Source of the DNA: Oscillospiraceae bacterium
GTDB lineage: Bacteria; Bacillota; Clostridia; Oscillospirales; Acutalibacteraceae
NCBI GenBank assembly: GCA_015066515.1
Contig: SVOH01000005.1
Location: 49,334 to 113,333 of the forward strand
Reading direction: 5' to 3'
DNA length: 64,000 nucleotides
Shown here: one piece after another, positions 43,150 through 52,685 of the stretch
How positions within the stretch are numbered: position 1 is the first letter of the stretch
Layout of the letters: every line of letters starts with the position of its first letter
Program-made: the position numbers and the translations under genes
Notes under the pieces: model-generated
The model's database searches: none
What the model was told of the DNA's origin: nothing
Seen by the model: only the letters and a program-made list of their open reading frames with translations

Positions 43150-44511
43150 TTAATTATTGCCTATAAAAAAATCATACTGCTCGGCAATGGTGTTCCATGT
43201 AACAGCTCCCACCGCACCTGTTGGATTTATACCAAAAGCATTTTGAAATGCGGTTACCGCCTCTCGTGTTTGAGAACCAAAATACCCCGTTACAGGAATT
43301 TGAGGTATAACATCTATATTTTGCCCTATAAGTGATAAATAACTTTGCAAATCCCTAACATTCTGCCCACTCATACCCTCGCTTAAAAGATACCCAGGAT
43401 ACAGCTTTGCAAATTCACCCGAATAGCCTTCGGGTAGAAATTCAACCGTTTCAGAATAAATACGGTTAAGCACATTCCACGTAGCTGTGTTCACAATACC
43501 CGTAACAGGCAATCCGTAAAAGGACTGAAAAACACGAACCGCATTTGTAGTCTCAGGACCAAAAATACCATCAAGCGGAGGGGATGCAAGACCCGAATTA
43601 AAATATGCCAATATATTAAGATAATACTGAACCGTTCTAACACCTATTCCCTGCGAGCCTTCACGCAACTGAGTAGAAAAGGGAATTTGAGCTTCACTTA
43701 TTGTTACCCCCTCTCCCACAAGCTCAGCAAGACCCTTTACACCTACGTAGTACCGTTTAATTCTATACCAGGTGGATTTATCAACCTCGCCTGTTTGGGA
43801 GAGATTAAAAATTTCTTGAAATTTTCGAACTGCCGCCTCTGTATCTAAACCAAATATTCCGTTTTCCTCGGCAATTCTGGGTATTGCGGGGTAATTGCGC
43901 GCTATGCGATTAAGCTCGGTTTGAATAATTTTTACATTATTTCCCGAGTCCCCTACGCGCAACGGCACACCGGGGTAAGACTGTTCTATATCGGCAATGG
44001 GTGCATTTTCTACAATGCCAATATTCTGTCCGTAATAGTTTTGCAAGATCTGATACGGCGTGAGTCCCGCTCTGGCAAGATCGACCGAGCCCCATTGCGA
44101 AAGCCCATCACAGCGCGAGGTAGTACCATTACAAAATTGAGTAAAAAGCGGCTGTATCTCACCCTGTCTTATTACATAATCATTAAAAATGTCATCTACT
44201 ATAAGACTTATGTTTTCAAAAATTTCTCTATCCGGTACAAACGCTTGATCAAATGCGGTTGAATTTGTAATATCAAAATTATATCCGCGCGAGGGATACC
44301 ACTCGGTATAAATTCGATTAAGTGCAAAGCTTATTATTGCATAAATATTGGCACGCAAGGCCTCTTCCGGCCAAGTGGGATAAATCTCGCTCGACGCCAC
44401 GTTCTTAATATAATCAACAAAATTTACCGTAACATTCTGCGCCGACGACGTAGGTGCGCCAAGGTGTACGGTTATATCTTGGGGAATTACTGGGTACAAC
44501 GCCTCAGGCAT
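43150..44511 (-). CDS. SpoIID-like / triple peptidoglycan-binding domain protein
   Basis: The 453 residues have no signal peptide at the N-terminus. Residues 40-185 resemble the SpoIID/LytB-type fold (LRANIYAIISFALNRIYTEWY, DGLSQWGSVDLARAG). Three PG_binding_1 domains then occur near 190-255, 280-350 and 375-445, each with a VRxFQ-type motif (AAVRKFQEIF, NAVRVFQSFYGL, EAVTAFQNAFGI). A spore or cell-wall role is inferred. Export without a signal would require the mother-cell or another route. It is paired with the next gene upstream. Confidence 0.78.
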   Translation of the reverse strand: MPEALYPVIPQDITVHLGAPTSSAQNVTVNFVDYIKNVASSEIYPTWPEEALRANIYAIISFALNRIYTEWYPSRGYNFDITNSTAFDQAFVPDREIFENISLIVDDIFNDYVIRQGEIQPLFTQFCNGTTSRCDGLSQWGSVDLARAGLTPYQILQNYYGQNIGIVENAPIADIEQSYPGVPLRVGDSGNNVKIIQTELNRIARNYPAIPRIAEENGIFGLDTEAAVRKFQEIFNLSQTGEVDKSTWYRIKRYYVGVKGLAELVGEGVTISEAQIPFSTQLREGSQGIGVRTVQYYLNILAYFNSGLASPPLDGIFGPETTNAVRVFQSFYGLPVTGIVNTATWNVLNRIYSETVEFLPEGYSGEFAKLYPGYLLSEGMSGQNVRDLQSYLSLIGQNIDVIPQIPVTGYFGSQTREAVTAFQNAFGINPTGAVGAVTWNTIAEQYDFFIGNN

Positions 44512-44522
44512 ATGTATACCTC

Positions 44523-45053
44523 CTATAAATTATAGTCATTGCCTTCCTCTATTATTTGAGGAGCGGTGTTTTTTCCTGCGGCTGTAACGGGTAGTAGGTC
44601 CATTCCCTGCACCGACAAAACACCCGAAAAAACGGGAACATTCATTGCAATTTGCTCGACGTATCCATCGCTTTTAACCGAAACGTTATATTTTGCATAT
44701 GGCGCTACACCACCGTTTTCGGCCTGCTGTGAATCGGCGGCAGGCGGTGTTTTAGGATTGAACACTCCGCTTTTACCGCTCTCATCGGTAATACCTGTTT
44801 CAATAACCGTTTTGTTTTGTCCGCTACCTGTAAATACTGTAACAAGCGCATTTTTTACAGGATATAGGTGGTTAAAGGTTGTAACGTTTAGCTGTAGTCC
44901 ACCCGTTCCGTCCTCAAATCTGGGCGGTGTTGGTGTAAGCTCTTGTATTGCGGTATCTATAACAGCATTTTCACTTTGCGCTATTGCGGCGGCGTTTTCA
45001 CGGTACATTTTTAGTAGTTCATTTGCATAATCCTGTGGCGTTTTTTCACGCAT
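44523..45053 (-). CDS. Uncharacterised carboxypeptidase-regulatory-like domain protein (176 residues)
   Basis: Not a named family. The N-terminus (TPQDYANELLKMYRENAA) is helical. A beta-sandwich region (LQLNVTTFNHLYPVKNALVTVF, YNVSVKSDGYVEQIAMNVPVF) resembles a carboxypeptidase regulatory-like fold, where turns of an Ig-like domain carry inserted loops. No signal peptide was seen. Eleven bases separate it from the peptidoglycan-binding gene, so the two are probably co-transcribed and functionally linked. Confidence 0.65.
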   Translation of the reverse strand: MREKTPQDYANELLKMYRENAAAIAQSENAVIDTAIQELTPTPPRFEDGTGGLQLNVTTFNHLYPVKNALVTVFTGSGQNKTVIETGITDESGKSGVFNPKTPPAADSQQAENGGVAPYAKYNVSVKSDGYVEQIAMNVPVFSGVLSVQGMDLLPVTAAGKNTAPQIIEEGNDYNL

Positions 45054-45130
45054 AATATCACCCTTATGTATTGTTTTTAATACATTCTATGATTTCAAAA
45101 CAGCAAATATAAATATATTTTTATAAAGCT

Positions 45131-45165
45131 AAAAAGCCTTCGGGAATAAATCCCGAAGGCTTTTT
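45131..45165. terminator. Strong bidirectional terminator
   Basis: AAAAAGCCTTCGGGA-ATAAA-TCCCGAAGGCTTTTT, a 15-base perfect stem. On the minus strand it ends the leftward run that finishes with the COG2426 gene. Confidence 0.93.
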
Positions 45166-45177
45166 ACCGTCTATATT

Positions 45178-45654
45178 TTAGAAAAACAACTTATCCGCAC
45201 CAAAGGTTACGAAGGTTACAATTGCAGCGGCGCCTAAAACGCCTAATGCAATCGCGGGAAATGCGCGCTTAAGTCGCATATCGAGCATAGCAGCAACCAA
45301 TGCGCCTGTCCACGCACCTGTGCCGGGTAATGGAATTGCTACAAGAATAAACAGTCCCCAAAAAGCATATTTTTGTACCACATCTGACTTGCTCTCGGCG
45401 CGTTTTTCGAGTCGGGTTACAATTCCGTCAAGCTTTGTGCTCCACTTACGCATAAGCTCAAATATTTTTCTAATAAAAATAATAATAAACGGTACGGGGA
45501 CAAGATTTCCTATAATCGAGGTGGTAACCGCCACCCAATAAGGAAGACCAGAGCCAACCCCGATTGGTATTGCCCCACGAAGTTCAATTACCGGCACCAT
45601 AGACCACAGGAAAGTAATAATAATTTTACCAAGTGTCGTGCTTAAAAAAGGCAT
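45178..45654 (-). CDS. COG2426 small multi-drug export family membrane protein
   Basis: The 158-residue membrane protein has four or so hydrophobic segments. The motif VPVIELRGAIPIGVGSGLPYW at residues 17-37 and GLFILVAIPLPGTGAWTGALVA are typical of the Sm_multidrug_ex family, related to DedA-like proteins. The transport substrate is unproven in this family. It is downstream of a 333-residue protein of unknown function. Confidence 0.82.
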   Translation of the reverse strand: MPFLSTTLGKIIITFLWSMVPVIELRGAIPIGVGSGLPYWVAVTTSIIGNLVPVPFIIIFIRKIFELMRKWSTKLDGIVTRLEKRAESKSDVVQKYAFWGLFILVAIPLPGTGAWTGALVAAMLDMRLKRAFPAIALGVLGAAAIVTFVTFGADKLFF

Positions 45655-45666
45655 AACAAATCTCCC

Positions 45667-46668
45667 TTAAACCATAGTGTTGCTGCTTGCAATTCCAAAA
45701 ATTTCTTTTATATATTCGCCGGTAGAAACACCCATTGAAGCAGGTCTTAAAACAACAAGATACACCAGCGCTAAAACCGCCAATAAAAGCACCGCTATTA
45801 GTATAACAATAGTTATATCCATAGTACGTGCATTGTTCTTTTTACGAATAACGCTATGCTTATCATCCTCACGCTCAGCAATAAACATACTGTCGCTTTG
45901 CGATGTTATGTATGGTTGATCATATCTTGATTTACGTTCTTCCGGTGATTCGACCTCGGTATACATACCGCTAAATTCTATTTCTTCAATTGGAGCCACT
46001 TCTGCAGGCGTATCTTCCGAAGGACCTTCTTCGCCGTCCATTATAAAATCAATATTATGCGCATCCTGCGTTTCGCTCAAAGGCATAACCGACTCCGGCA
46101 AAACATCATATTCATCATCTTGGGTAATGTAAGTTTCATTCTCTGAAACCGCCGTTTCATATACAGGCGCTTCTTCTGTAACAGGGGAAGAAAGAGGTGA
46201 TACAGGCGGCGCAATATAGCTTATTTCAACAAGATACGGATGAATAAGATTTTTCATAATTGCTTTTCTAAAGCTTTTGTTTTCGGTGAGCAAAATTATG
46301 GTTTGTGGTCCGCTCTCAATTATGCAACCGCCAAAATATCCGTCAGGAGTCACAAGCGGTGTAGAGCCATTTATAATATGTATATCTTCTTGTCCGTTTA
46401 TACCGTATGTTTTGCTATCACAAACAGCAGTACCCGTACCAATAGCCTTTGCTATTGTGTTTATAAGGCCCTCATTACCAAACAACTGACCACAGCATAT
46501 AATAACACGGCTACGAGCAACGTCGCGCGCTAGCGCTTTTACAAATGCTTTTTTGTCGTCGGTTTTGTCGGTGAGCAAACGAACCGGGCTATTTGCTCTT
46601 AAATTAAATTCCATTTCAAAATCTGACGGGGATTGATGATATATAATATCCAGCTTTAAATTCTGCAC
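45667..46668 (-). CDS. Uncharacterised membrane protein with CinA/MoaB-like N-terminal domain
   Basis: The first ~150 residues (KAFVKALARDVARSRVIICCGQL, FGNEGLINTIAKAIG, IIESGPQTIILLTENKSFR) resemble a molybdopterin-binding/CinA-like fold, although the match is only by eye. Residues 150-270 are a long acidic, Glu/Pro-rich low-complexity region. One membrane segment lies near 283-308 (DITIVILIAVLLLAVLALVYLVV), followed by a short tail. It is next to the sortase-like gene and probably co-transcribed with it. I do not know its function. Confidence 0.65.
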   Translation of the reverse strand: MQNLKLDIIYHQSPSDFEMEFNLRANSPVRLLTDKTDDKKAFVKALARDVARSRVIICCGQLFGNEGLINTIAKAIGTGTAVCDSKTYGINGQEDIHIINGSTPLVTPDGYFGGCIIESGPQTIILLTENKSFRKAIMKNLIHPYLVEISYIAPPVSPLSSPVTEEAPVYETAVSENETYITQDDEYDVLPESVMPLSETQDAHNIDFIMDGEEGPSEDTPAEVAPIEEIEFSGMYTEVESPEERKSRYDQPYITSQSDSMFIAEREDDKHSVIRKKNNARTMDITIVILIAVLLLAVLALVYLVVLRPASMGVSTGEYIKEIFGIASSNTMV

Positions 46669-46694
46669 TGTTCATATTCCCTTTCTGTATATAT

Positions 46695-47612
46695 TTAATA
46701 CGGATATTTAAGTCCGCGTTCGGTATACCATATTTTAGGATACTTGATTTGAGCGTTTACCACAGCATCGCTTACATCAGTATGCGACGCATCCCAATCG
46801 GTTGTTTTTTTAGCCAATACAACAAGTCGAGCGCCTTCAAAATCGTTTGCCGAAGTAACGAGTGTTAATATGTCGTCACCATATTCTACAGACACCTTGG
46901 TGTCTATAAGACTGCGCGCACGACTTTCATTATACCATATGTTAAACTCAGCTTTATCAGCAAAATGACTTTTGGATGGGTTGTAAATGCTTCCTGCATC
47001 ATCCTCGTAAGAGGATAGAAGCATTATTGAAAACACAATATATTTTTCTTGTGTATCACCGTAATAAAGCTCTATTTCGGGGTGTTGCTTATAAAAATTA
47101 AGATTACGGTACTTTTTTAAAGAGCCAAACATTGTACCATCTTTCATATTGTTACCAAAAATCACTATATTGCGGTCGTTGCCCCGTCTGTCAAAGCTGT
47201 CAGACGTTGACAAAGCCAGTGCGCCGTAACGACTTTTTTTACCGTTTTGATTATGGGTAGTATAGTACTCGTCGTCTTTGCCCTGACACACGGCATAGCT
47301 TATGTTGGTATTGCTTATATTAAGCCAACCCTTAATATCCTCGTTTTTTTCTGAAAGTGCTTTAATCGCACTATTGCCACCCATACTTTCAAAATAATCG
47401 CCGGCCTCTTTAAGCAGCTTGCTTTGCGCATTGCCTGCAGTAAAAAAACAACCTATTAAAAAAGCAGACACCACGAGTGATAACACTAGCATCAGTGTCA
47501 CTATTTTGAGCGGTAAGGATATTCCGTTTTGGTTGTAAATTTTAGAAAAGTTTTGTGCCGTACACACATCTTTGACGGCATCAAAAAAATTTTTTGAATG
47601 TTTTCCTGCCAT
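46695..47612 (-). CDS. Sortase B-family homologue lacking catalytic His and Cys (pseudosortase)
   Basis: The 305-residue protein has an N-terminal membrane anchor (about 35-60) and a sortase B fold: GWLNISNTNISYAV, IVIFGNNMKDGTMFGSLKKY, and DDILTLVTSANDFEGARLVVL. Active enzymes have GHN in the second segment and TLxTC in the third. Here the His is Asn154 and the Cys is Ser254, while the Arg (Arg262) remains. The reading frame is otherwise intact. It probably cannot do transpeptidation, though it may bind peptides. No LPxTG protein is in this window. Confidence 0.85.
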   Translation of the reverse strand: MAGKHSKNFFDAVKDVCTAQNFSKIYNQNGISLPLKIVTLMLVLSLVVSAFLIGCFFTAGNAQSKLLKEAGDYFESMGGNSAIKALSEKNEDIKGWLNISNTNISYAVCQGKDDEYYTTHNQNGKKSRYGALALSTSDSFDRRGNDRNIVIFGNNMKDGTMFGSLKKYRNLNFYKQHPEIELYYGDTQEKYIVFSIMLLSSYEDDAGSIYNPSKSHFADKAEFNIWYNESRARSLIDTKVSVEYGDDILTLVTSANDFEGARLVVLAKKTTDWDASHTDVSDAVVNAQIKYPKIWYTERGLKYPY

Positions 47613-47633
47613 ATTTTCCTACTCTTAATAATT

Positions 47634-48803
47634 TTATTCGATATAAGAATATTCTATTCCTGCTATAGCTCTCTCGATAAGCGGCTCAATATCGAGGTTT
47701 TTCTCGGCTTCTTCGCATTGACCCTTTTTAGGCTTTGTGTGGGGATGCTTTGGTGTAAACACTGTACAACAATCCTCATAAGGCAAAATCGAAATATCAA
47801 ACGCATCTATCTTTTTAGATATTGCAATGATTTCTTCCTTGTCCATACCTATAAGGGGACGAAGAACAGGCATGGTGCAAACCTCATCCGTAGATGCAAT
47901 TGCAGGCAAGGTTTGACTTGCAACCTGACCCAAGCTTTCACCCGTAACAAGACCCAGACAGCCATCAGCTTCAGAAACACGACAAGCAATACGCATCATC
48001 ATACGTCGCATTATTAGTGTGAAATAATCCTCTGGACAATGCTTGCCTATTTCTTCCTGAATTTCGGTAAAAGGAACTATTGCAAGCTTTATAACACCGC
48101 TGTAGCGCGCAACACGGCCCAAAAGATCCTTAACCTTTTGTTCTGCACGCACACTGGTGTATGGTGGAGAAGCAAAGTGAATAGCATTAAGCACCAAGCC
48201 ACGCTTTGCCATTGTGTATGCTGCAACGGGGCTGTCAATACCGCCCGAAATAAGCACCTGTGCACGACCCGCTGTACCTACAGGCAATCCGCCTGCGCCC
48301 TTTATCTGACCGCCGCGAATGTATGCCGCATAGTCACGCACCTCAACGGTAATAATTTCGTCAGGGTTGTGAACATCTACACGAAGATGTGGAAACGCAC
48401 GCAAAAGTGCGCCCCCAACCTCACGACAAATTTCGGGAGATTTAAGCGGAAAGCTCTTGTCTGCGCGCTTGGCCTCAACCTTAAAGGTTTTGATATTGCG
48501 AAGCGTATCTGCAAGATATGCAGGTGCTTTTTCTAAAATGTCATCCATATTTTTCTCGCACACACAAGCACGACTAAACGCCGCAATGCCAAATATACGA
48601 CCCATACGGTCAAGCGCTTCGGCAAAGTCAAAATCATCGTCAATCGGTTTTATATAAATGGTAGATTGTGCGCGTTCTACACTAACCTTGCCAAGTCCCT
48701 TAAGTCTGCGACGAATGGTAGCTACCATCTTGTCTTCAAAACTGCGACGATTAAGTCCCTTAAGTGCCAACTCACCGTCTTTTATGAGTATAATTTCTTT
48801 CAT
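47634..48803 (-). CDS. thiI: tRNA 4-thiouridine sulfurtransferase ThiI (no rhodanese domain)
   Basis: Makes s4U in tRNA and takes part in thiamin thiazole synthesis, with sulfur from a desulfurase. The 389 residues have the ferredoxin-like/THUMP region, then the PP-loop ISGGIDSPVAAYTMAKRG, CEEAEKNL at the end, and no C-terminal rhodanese domain, as usual in Firmicutes. The start overlaps the stop of the cysteine desulfurase by 4 bases (ATGA), consistent with the partner enzyme being made together. Confidence 0.95.
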   Translation of the reverse strand: MKEIILIKDGELALKGLNRRSFEDKMVATIRRRLKGLGKVSVERAQSTIYIKPIDDDFDFAEALDRMGRIFGIAAFSRACVCEKNMDDILEKAPAYLADTLRNIKTFKVEAKRADKSFPLKSPEICREVGGALLRAFPHLRVDVHNPDEIITVEVRDYAAYIRGGQIKGAGGLPVGTAGRAQVLISGGIDSPVAAYTMAKRGLVLNAIHFASPPYTSVRAEQKVKDLLGRVARYSGVIKLAIVPFTEIQEEIGKHCPEDYFTLIMRRMMMRIACRVSEADGCLGLVTGESLGQVASQTLPAIASTDEVCTMPVLRPLIGMDKEEIIAISKKIDAFDISILPYEDCCTVFTPKHPHTKPKKGQCEEAEKNLDIEPLIERAIAGIEYSYIE

Positions 48804-49942
48804 TTTATAGACCTTCTTAATTTTTGTGTTGCAGATATTAGCGCACTCTTTAGTGCGTCAATATCTTCTTTTGTATTATCTCGTGAAAAACTTATGCGCA
48901 ACGCCGAATCAACCGCTTTGCGAGATAAGCCCATTTCGCGCAGCACATAACTACCTTCTCCCTTTGCGCAAGCGCTACCCGATGAAACGTAAATTCCCTC
49001 TGCCTCAAGGAAATGGAGCAGCGTTTCAGAACGATAACCCTCTACCGAAACATTTAAAACATAAGGCAACGATTCATCCGAAGAATTTATTGTGACAAGC
49101 CCTGTGTCTGTCAAGCAATCTTTTGCATAAGACAAAAGCTCTTTTTGTTTTTTTAAATTTTCACTTATATTACCAAGACTGTCAACTGCACCCTTTAATC
49201 CATATATAAGCGGTACAGCCTCGGTGCCGGAGCGCATATTCTTTTCTTGTCCGCCGCCCGTAAGCAGAGGCTTTATTGTCACGCCTTTTTTAACATAAAG
49301 CACGCCAACACCTTTAGGTCCGTGAATTTTATGGGCACTTGCTGTAAATAAATCAACCCCTAATTCATTAAGATTTATAGGCATCTTACCAAACGCCTGA
49401 ACACCATCACAATGAAGCAGTGCGGGTGCACCCGACGCCTTTATAGCATCTGCCGCCGCCTTTATGGGTTGAATGGCGCCCGTTTCGTTATTTACAAGCA
49501 TAATACTGACAAGTATTGTGTCTTTATTTACGGAATTCTTTATATCTTCGGCACAAACCATACCGTTTGCTTGCGGTTTAAGATAAATAACCTCAAAGCC
49601 ATCGTTCTCCAGCCTTTTTATAGTTTCTAAAACTGATGGATGCTCAATGGCGGTTGTTACTATTCTTTTACCGCGTCTTTGACGGGCATGTGCCGCACCA
49701 ATAAGTGCTGTATTATTGCTTTCGGTACCGCTACCGGTAAAGTAAATTTCGTCCTCTCTGCAGTGAAGCATAGCAGACAGGGCTTTTCGCGTATCGTCTA
49801 CAAGCATTTGTGCTTGAAATCCCATACTGTAAAGGCTTGAAGGGTTGCCCCAATAATCGCTTAACGCGAGGTTAATGTTTTGTATAGCTCTTTCGCACGG
49901 TTTGGTGGTAGCACTGTTATCTAAATACACTATTTTTTTCAA
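48800..49942 (-). CDS. Cysteine desulfurase (NifS/IscS type)
   Basis: PLP enzyme that mobilises sulfur from cysteine. The 380 residues include YLDNSATTKP, the PLP lysine in SAHKIHGPKGVGVLY, and the mobile catalytic Cys in VSSGSACAKGE. It starts at TTG behind GGGGTGAT. A paired desulfurase-ThiI arrangement like NifZ-ThiI of Bacillus suggests that it feeds ThiI and is not part of a full Fe-S operon, since no IscU gene is adjacent. Confidence 0.94.
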   Translation of the reverse strand: MKKIVYLDNSATTKPCERAIQNINLALSDYWGNPSSLYSMGFQAQMLVDDTRKALSAMLHCREDEIYFTGSGTESNNTALIGAAHARQRRGKRIVTTAIEHPSVLETIKRLENDGFEVIYLKPQANGMVCAEDIKNSVNKDTILVSIMLVNNETGAIQPIKAAADAIKASGAPALLHCDGVQAFGKMPINLNELGVDLFTASAHKIHGPKGVGVLYVKKGVTIKPLLTGGGQEKNMRSGTEAVPLIYGLKGAVDSLGNISENLKKQKELLSYAKDCLTDTGLVTINSSDESLPYVLNVSVEGYRSETLLHFLEAEGIYVSSGSACAKGEGSYVLREMGLSRKAVDSALRISFSRDNTKEDIDALKSALISATQKLRRSIK

Positions 49943-50048
49943 AACATATCACCCCATTTTTTCTCATTCTATATCATTATACAGTATATTCGTAAAATAC
50001 ACAATACTAAATATATTAAAATTTCCATAAAAATTTCTTCTCAAACCC

Positions 50049-50077
50049 TTGCAAATGATACATTCAAATATTATAAT
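50049..50077 (+). promoter_or_regulatory. Promoter of the DUF3048 lipoprotein gene
   Basis: TTGCAA (50049-50054), 17 bases, TATAAT (50072-50077), about 32 bases before the start codon. Confidence 0.65.
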
Positions 50078-50108
50078 GTTATATAAGATTTTATTTGGGG
50101 GACTTTTT

Positions 50109-51143
50109 ATGTTAAAAAGAATTTTAGCGGCAGTATTTGCCGTACTTATGATATTTGCCGTAGGTTGCGATAACGATGTGGTTTATGACGACCTTTCGAA
50201 TTACGAAAGCCAACCGCCTGTGATAGAAAACGAAGCACCAAAACTTAATGTCAACCCTCTTACAGGCGTTGCCGAATTTGAAAACACTTCCAAAGCAAAT
50301 CAGCGACCTGTTGCAATTATGGTAAACAATGTTGACATTGCGCAAAGCAGGCAGACCGGTCTTTCTGACGCGGACATTATTTATGAAACCGAGGTAGAGG
50401 GCGGCATCACACGCTTGATGGCGGTTTATCAGGATATATCCGACCTTGACAAAATTGGTACCGTTCGCTCGGCGCGTTATCCTTATGTTGATTTGGCGCT
50501 TGGTCACAACGCAGTTTATATTCACTGCGGTCAAGACCCAACCTATTGTGCTCCACACCTTAAGGATATTGACGATATAAGCATTGATACCAACTCAAAA
50601 GGAGCCAAAAGAATTGCAAACGGACTTTCCAGCGAACATACACTTTACGCACTGGCCGACGACCTTTGGAGTGATATAAACGATAAATTTAACACCAAGG
50701 TATCAAGTGTTGCTCCTTGGGTAAACTTTACAGACGAAGCACTCACGCTTGACGGCGGTGCCGCTACAAGCGTTAAGATTCCATTCCCTGCAATGACTAC
50801 TAACTTTACATACGATCCAGCATCAGGATTGTACACCCGTCTTGCAGGAGGTACCGTACTTACCGACTATTATTCCGGCGAGACCACACAGGTTAAAAAC
50901 GTATTTATTTTATTAACCTCTATCTCAAACTATCCCGACGGTAAGCATCGCAAAGTAGCGCTTCAAAGTGGCGATGGATACTATATCACAAACGGTACCG
51001 TTCAATTTATTAAGTGGGAAAAAGGCGCTTCCACAAACGGATTTAAATTTACCGATGGAAACGGTAACGAAATAAAGGTAAATGCTGGTAATTCTTGGGT
51101 GTGCATTGCCAATAAATCAAGCTGTAACCCAACTATACAATAA
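50109..51143 (+). CDS. DUF3048 (YerB-like) lipoprotein
   Basis: The ATG behind TTTGGGGGA gives 344 residues. It has a lipoprotein signal (MLKRILAAVFAVLMIFAVGC, likely lipidated at Cys20), then a DUF3048 domain with NQRPVAIMVNNV, QTGLSDADIIYETEVEGGITRLMAVYQD and IGTVRSARYPYVDLA. B. subtilis YerB is the best-known member and has no firm function. It is an outer-surface lipoprotein. It is 9 bases before galT but not obviously related to it. Confidence 0.88.
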   Translation: MLKRILAAVFAVLMIFAVGCDNDVVYDDLSNYESQPPVIENEAPKLNVNPLTGVAEFENTSKANQRPVAIMVNNVDIAQSRQTGLSDADIIYETEVEGGITRLMAVYQDISDLDKIGTVRSARYPYVDLALGHNAVYIHCGQDPTYCAPHLKDIDDISIDTNSKGAKRIANGLSSEHTLYALADDLWSDINDKFNTKVSSVAPWVNFTDEALTLDGGAATSVKIPFPAMTTNFTYDPASGLYTRLAGGTVLTDYYSGETTQVKNVFILLTSISNYPDGKHRKVALQSGDGYYITNGTVQFIKWEKGASTNGFKFTDGNGNEIKVNAGNSWVCIANKSSCNPTIQ

Positions 51144-51152
51144 GGTGATACT

Positions 51153-52646
51153 ATGATACAAAACGAACTTAAAAAACTTATCTGCTACGGTCTTGAAAAA
51201 AATCTTTTTACCGAGCGCGACCAAATATATGTAACCAACCTGCTTATTGATGCACTGCAGCTCGACGAATTTGACTGTGAGGAAAATTTCACCGATATTA
51301 ATTTAGAATCTACCCTTTTGTCAATTCTTGATTATGCGGTAGAAAAAGGGATTATCGAAGACGATATTACCTCGCGCGATTTGTTCGACACTAAGCTTAT
51401 GGGACTTATGATGCCACGTCCGTCAGAAGTAGAGTTTGAGTTTTTTAGCCGATACAACGTATCTCCGGAAGCTGCAACCGATTACTATCACAAGCTTTCC
51501 AAAGATAGCGACTATATCCGTACATATCGCATAGCAAAAGATATAAAATGGATTTCCTCTACCGAGTATGGTGATCTTGATATTACAATAAACCTTTCAA
51601 AGCCTGAAAAGAGCCTTAAAGAAATTATGGCAGCCAAAAATGCGCCGCAATCCGGATATCCTAAGTGCTTACTTTGTAAAGAGTGCGAGGGCTATGCCGG
51701 AAGGGTAAACTTCCCTGCTCGTCAAAATCACCGCATAATTCCGCTCAAATTAACTGACGAAAACTGGTTTATGCAGTATTCACCATATGTTTACTATCCT
51801 GAGCATTGTATCGTATTTAATGCGGAGCATACACCTATGATTGTAGACCGTAAGGCTTTTTGCAAGTTGTTTGACTTTGTAAAAATGTTCCCACATTATT
51901 TTATTGGTTCAAACGCAGGCTTGCCAATCGTTGGCGGTTCAATTTTAAGCCACGAGCATTTTCAGGGTGGTCGATACACCTTTGCTATGGAAAAAGCACC
52001 CATTGAAAAGCCTATAGTATTCAAGGGATACGAGGATGTTACAGCAGGAATTGTTAAGTGGCCTATGTCGGTAATTCGTTTGACAGCCGACAGTGCTGAG
52101 CGTGTTATTGACCTTGCTGATAAAATTTTTACCACCTGGCAAAATTATACCGACGAGAGCGTATTTATATTTGCCGAAACCGATGGCGAACCACACAATG
52201 CAGCAACTCCTATTGCGCGTATGTGCGGCGACAAGTACGAGCTTGATTTGGTGCTTCGCAACAATATCACTTCTGATGAGCATCCGCTTGGTGTTTTCCA
52301 CCCACACGCTGAGCTTCATCACATAAAGAAAGAAAATATCGGTCTTATTGAAGTTATGGGCTTGGCTGTGCTTCCTGCCCGACTTAAAACCGAAATGGCA
52401 GAGCTTGAAGAAGCGATGCTAAACGGCGCAGATATCCGATCTATAGAAAGCATCGAAAAGCACGCCGATTGGGCCGATGAAATCAAGGCTAAATATGGCG
52501 ATATAAACGCCGACAATATCGATAAGATTATCAAGGACGAAATCGGTATTGTGTTCTCCCGCGTTCTTGAAGACGCAGGCGTATTTAAGCGCGACCAAAA
52601 AGGTCAGGACGCATTTACAAAGTTTGTAAACTTTGTAAACGAATAG
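51153..52646 (+). CDS. galT: UDP-glucose-hexose-1-phosphate uridylyltransferase, class II
   Basis: Leloir-pathway enzyme exchanging UMP between UDP-glucose and galactose 1-phosphate. The 497-residue length is that of the Firmicutes class II GalT. The catalytic histidine motif is SHEHFQGGRY, with CLLCKECEGYAGRVNFPARQNHR upstream and HHIKKENIGLIEVMGLAVLP later. It is followed by a terminator. No galK or galE is adjacent. Confidence 0.94.
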   Translation: MIQNELKKLICYGLEKNLFTERDQIYVTNLLIDALQLDEFDCEENFTDINLESTLLSILDYAVEKGIIEDDITSRDLFDTKLMGLMMPRPSEVEFEFFSRYNVSPEAATDYYHKLSKDSDYIRTYRIAKDIKWISSTEYGDLDITINLSKPEKSLKEIMAAKNAPQSGYPKCLLCKECEGYAGRVNFPARQNHRIIPLKLTDENWFMQYSPYVYYPEHCIVFNAEHTPMIVDRKAFCKLFDFVKMFPHYFIGSNAGLPIVGGSILSHEHFQGGRYTFAMEKAPIEKPIVFKGYEDVTAGIVKWPMSVIRLTADSAERVIDLADKIFTTWQNYTDESVFIFAETDGEPHNAATPIARMCGDKYELDLVLRNNITSDEHPLGVFHPHAELHHIKKENIGLIEVMGLAVLPARLKTEMAELEEAMLNGADIRSIESIEKHADWADEIKAKYGDINADNIDKIIKDEIGIVFSRVLEDAGVFKRDQKGQDAFTKFVNFVNE

Positions 52647-52650
52647 AACA

Positions 52651-52685
52651 AAAAATCCCACCTGAATTCAGGTGGGATTTTTTTA
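52651..52685. terminator. Bidirectional terminator between galT and the lipoprotein gene
   Basis: AATCCCACCTGAATTCAGGTGGGATT palindrome flanked by A- and T-runs, between two convergent genes. Confidence 0.93.
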
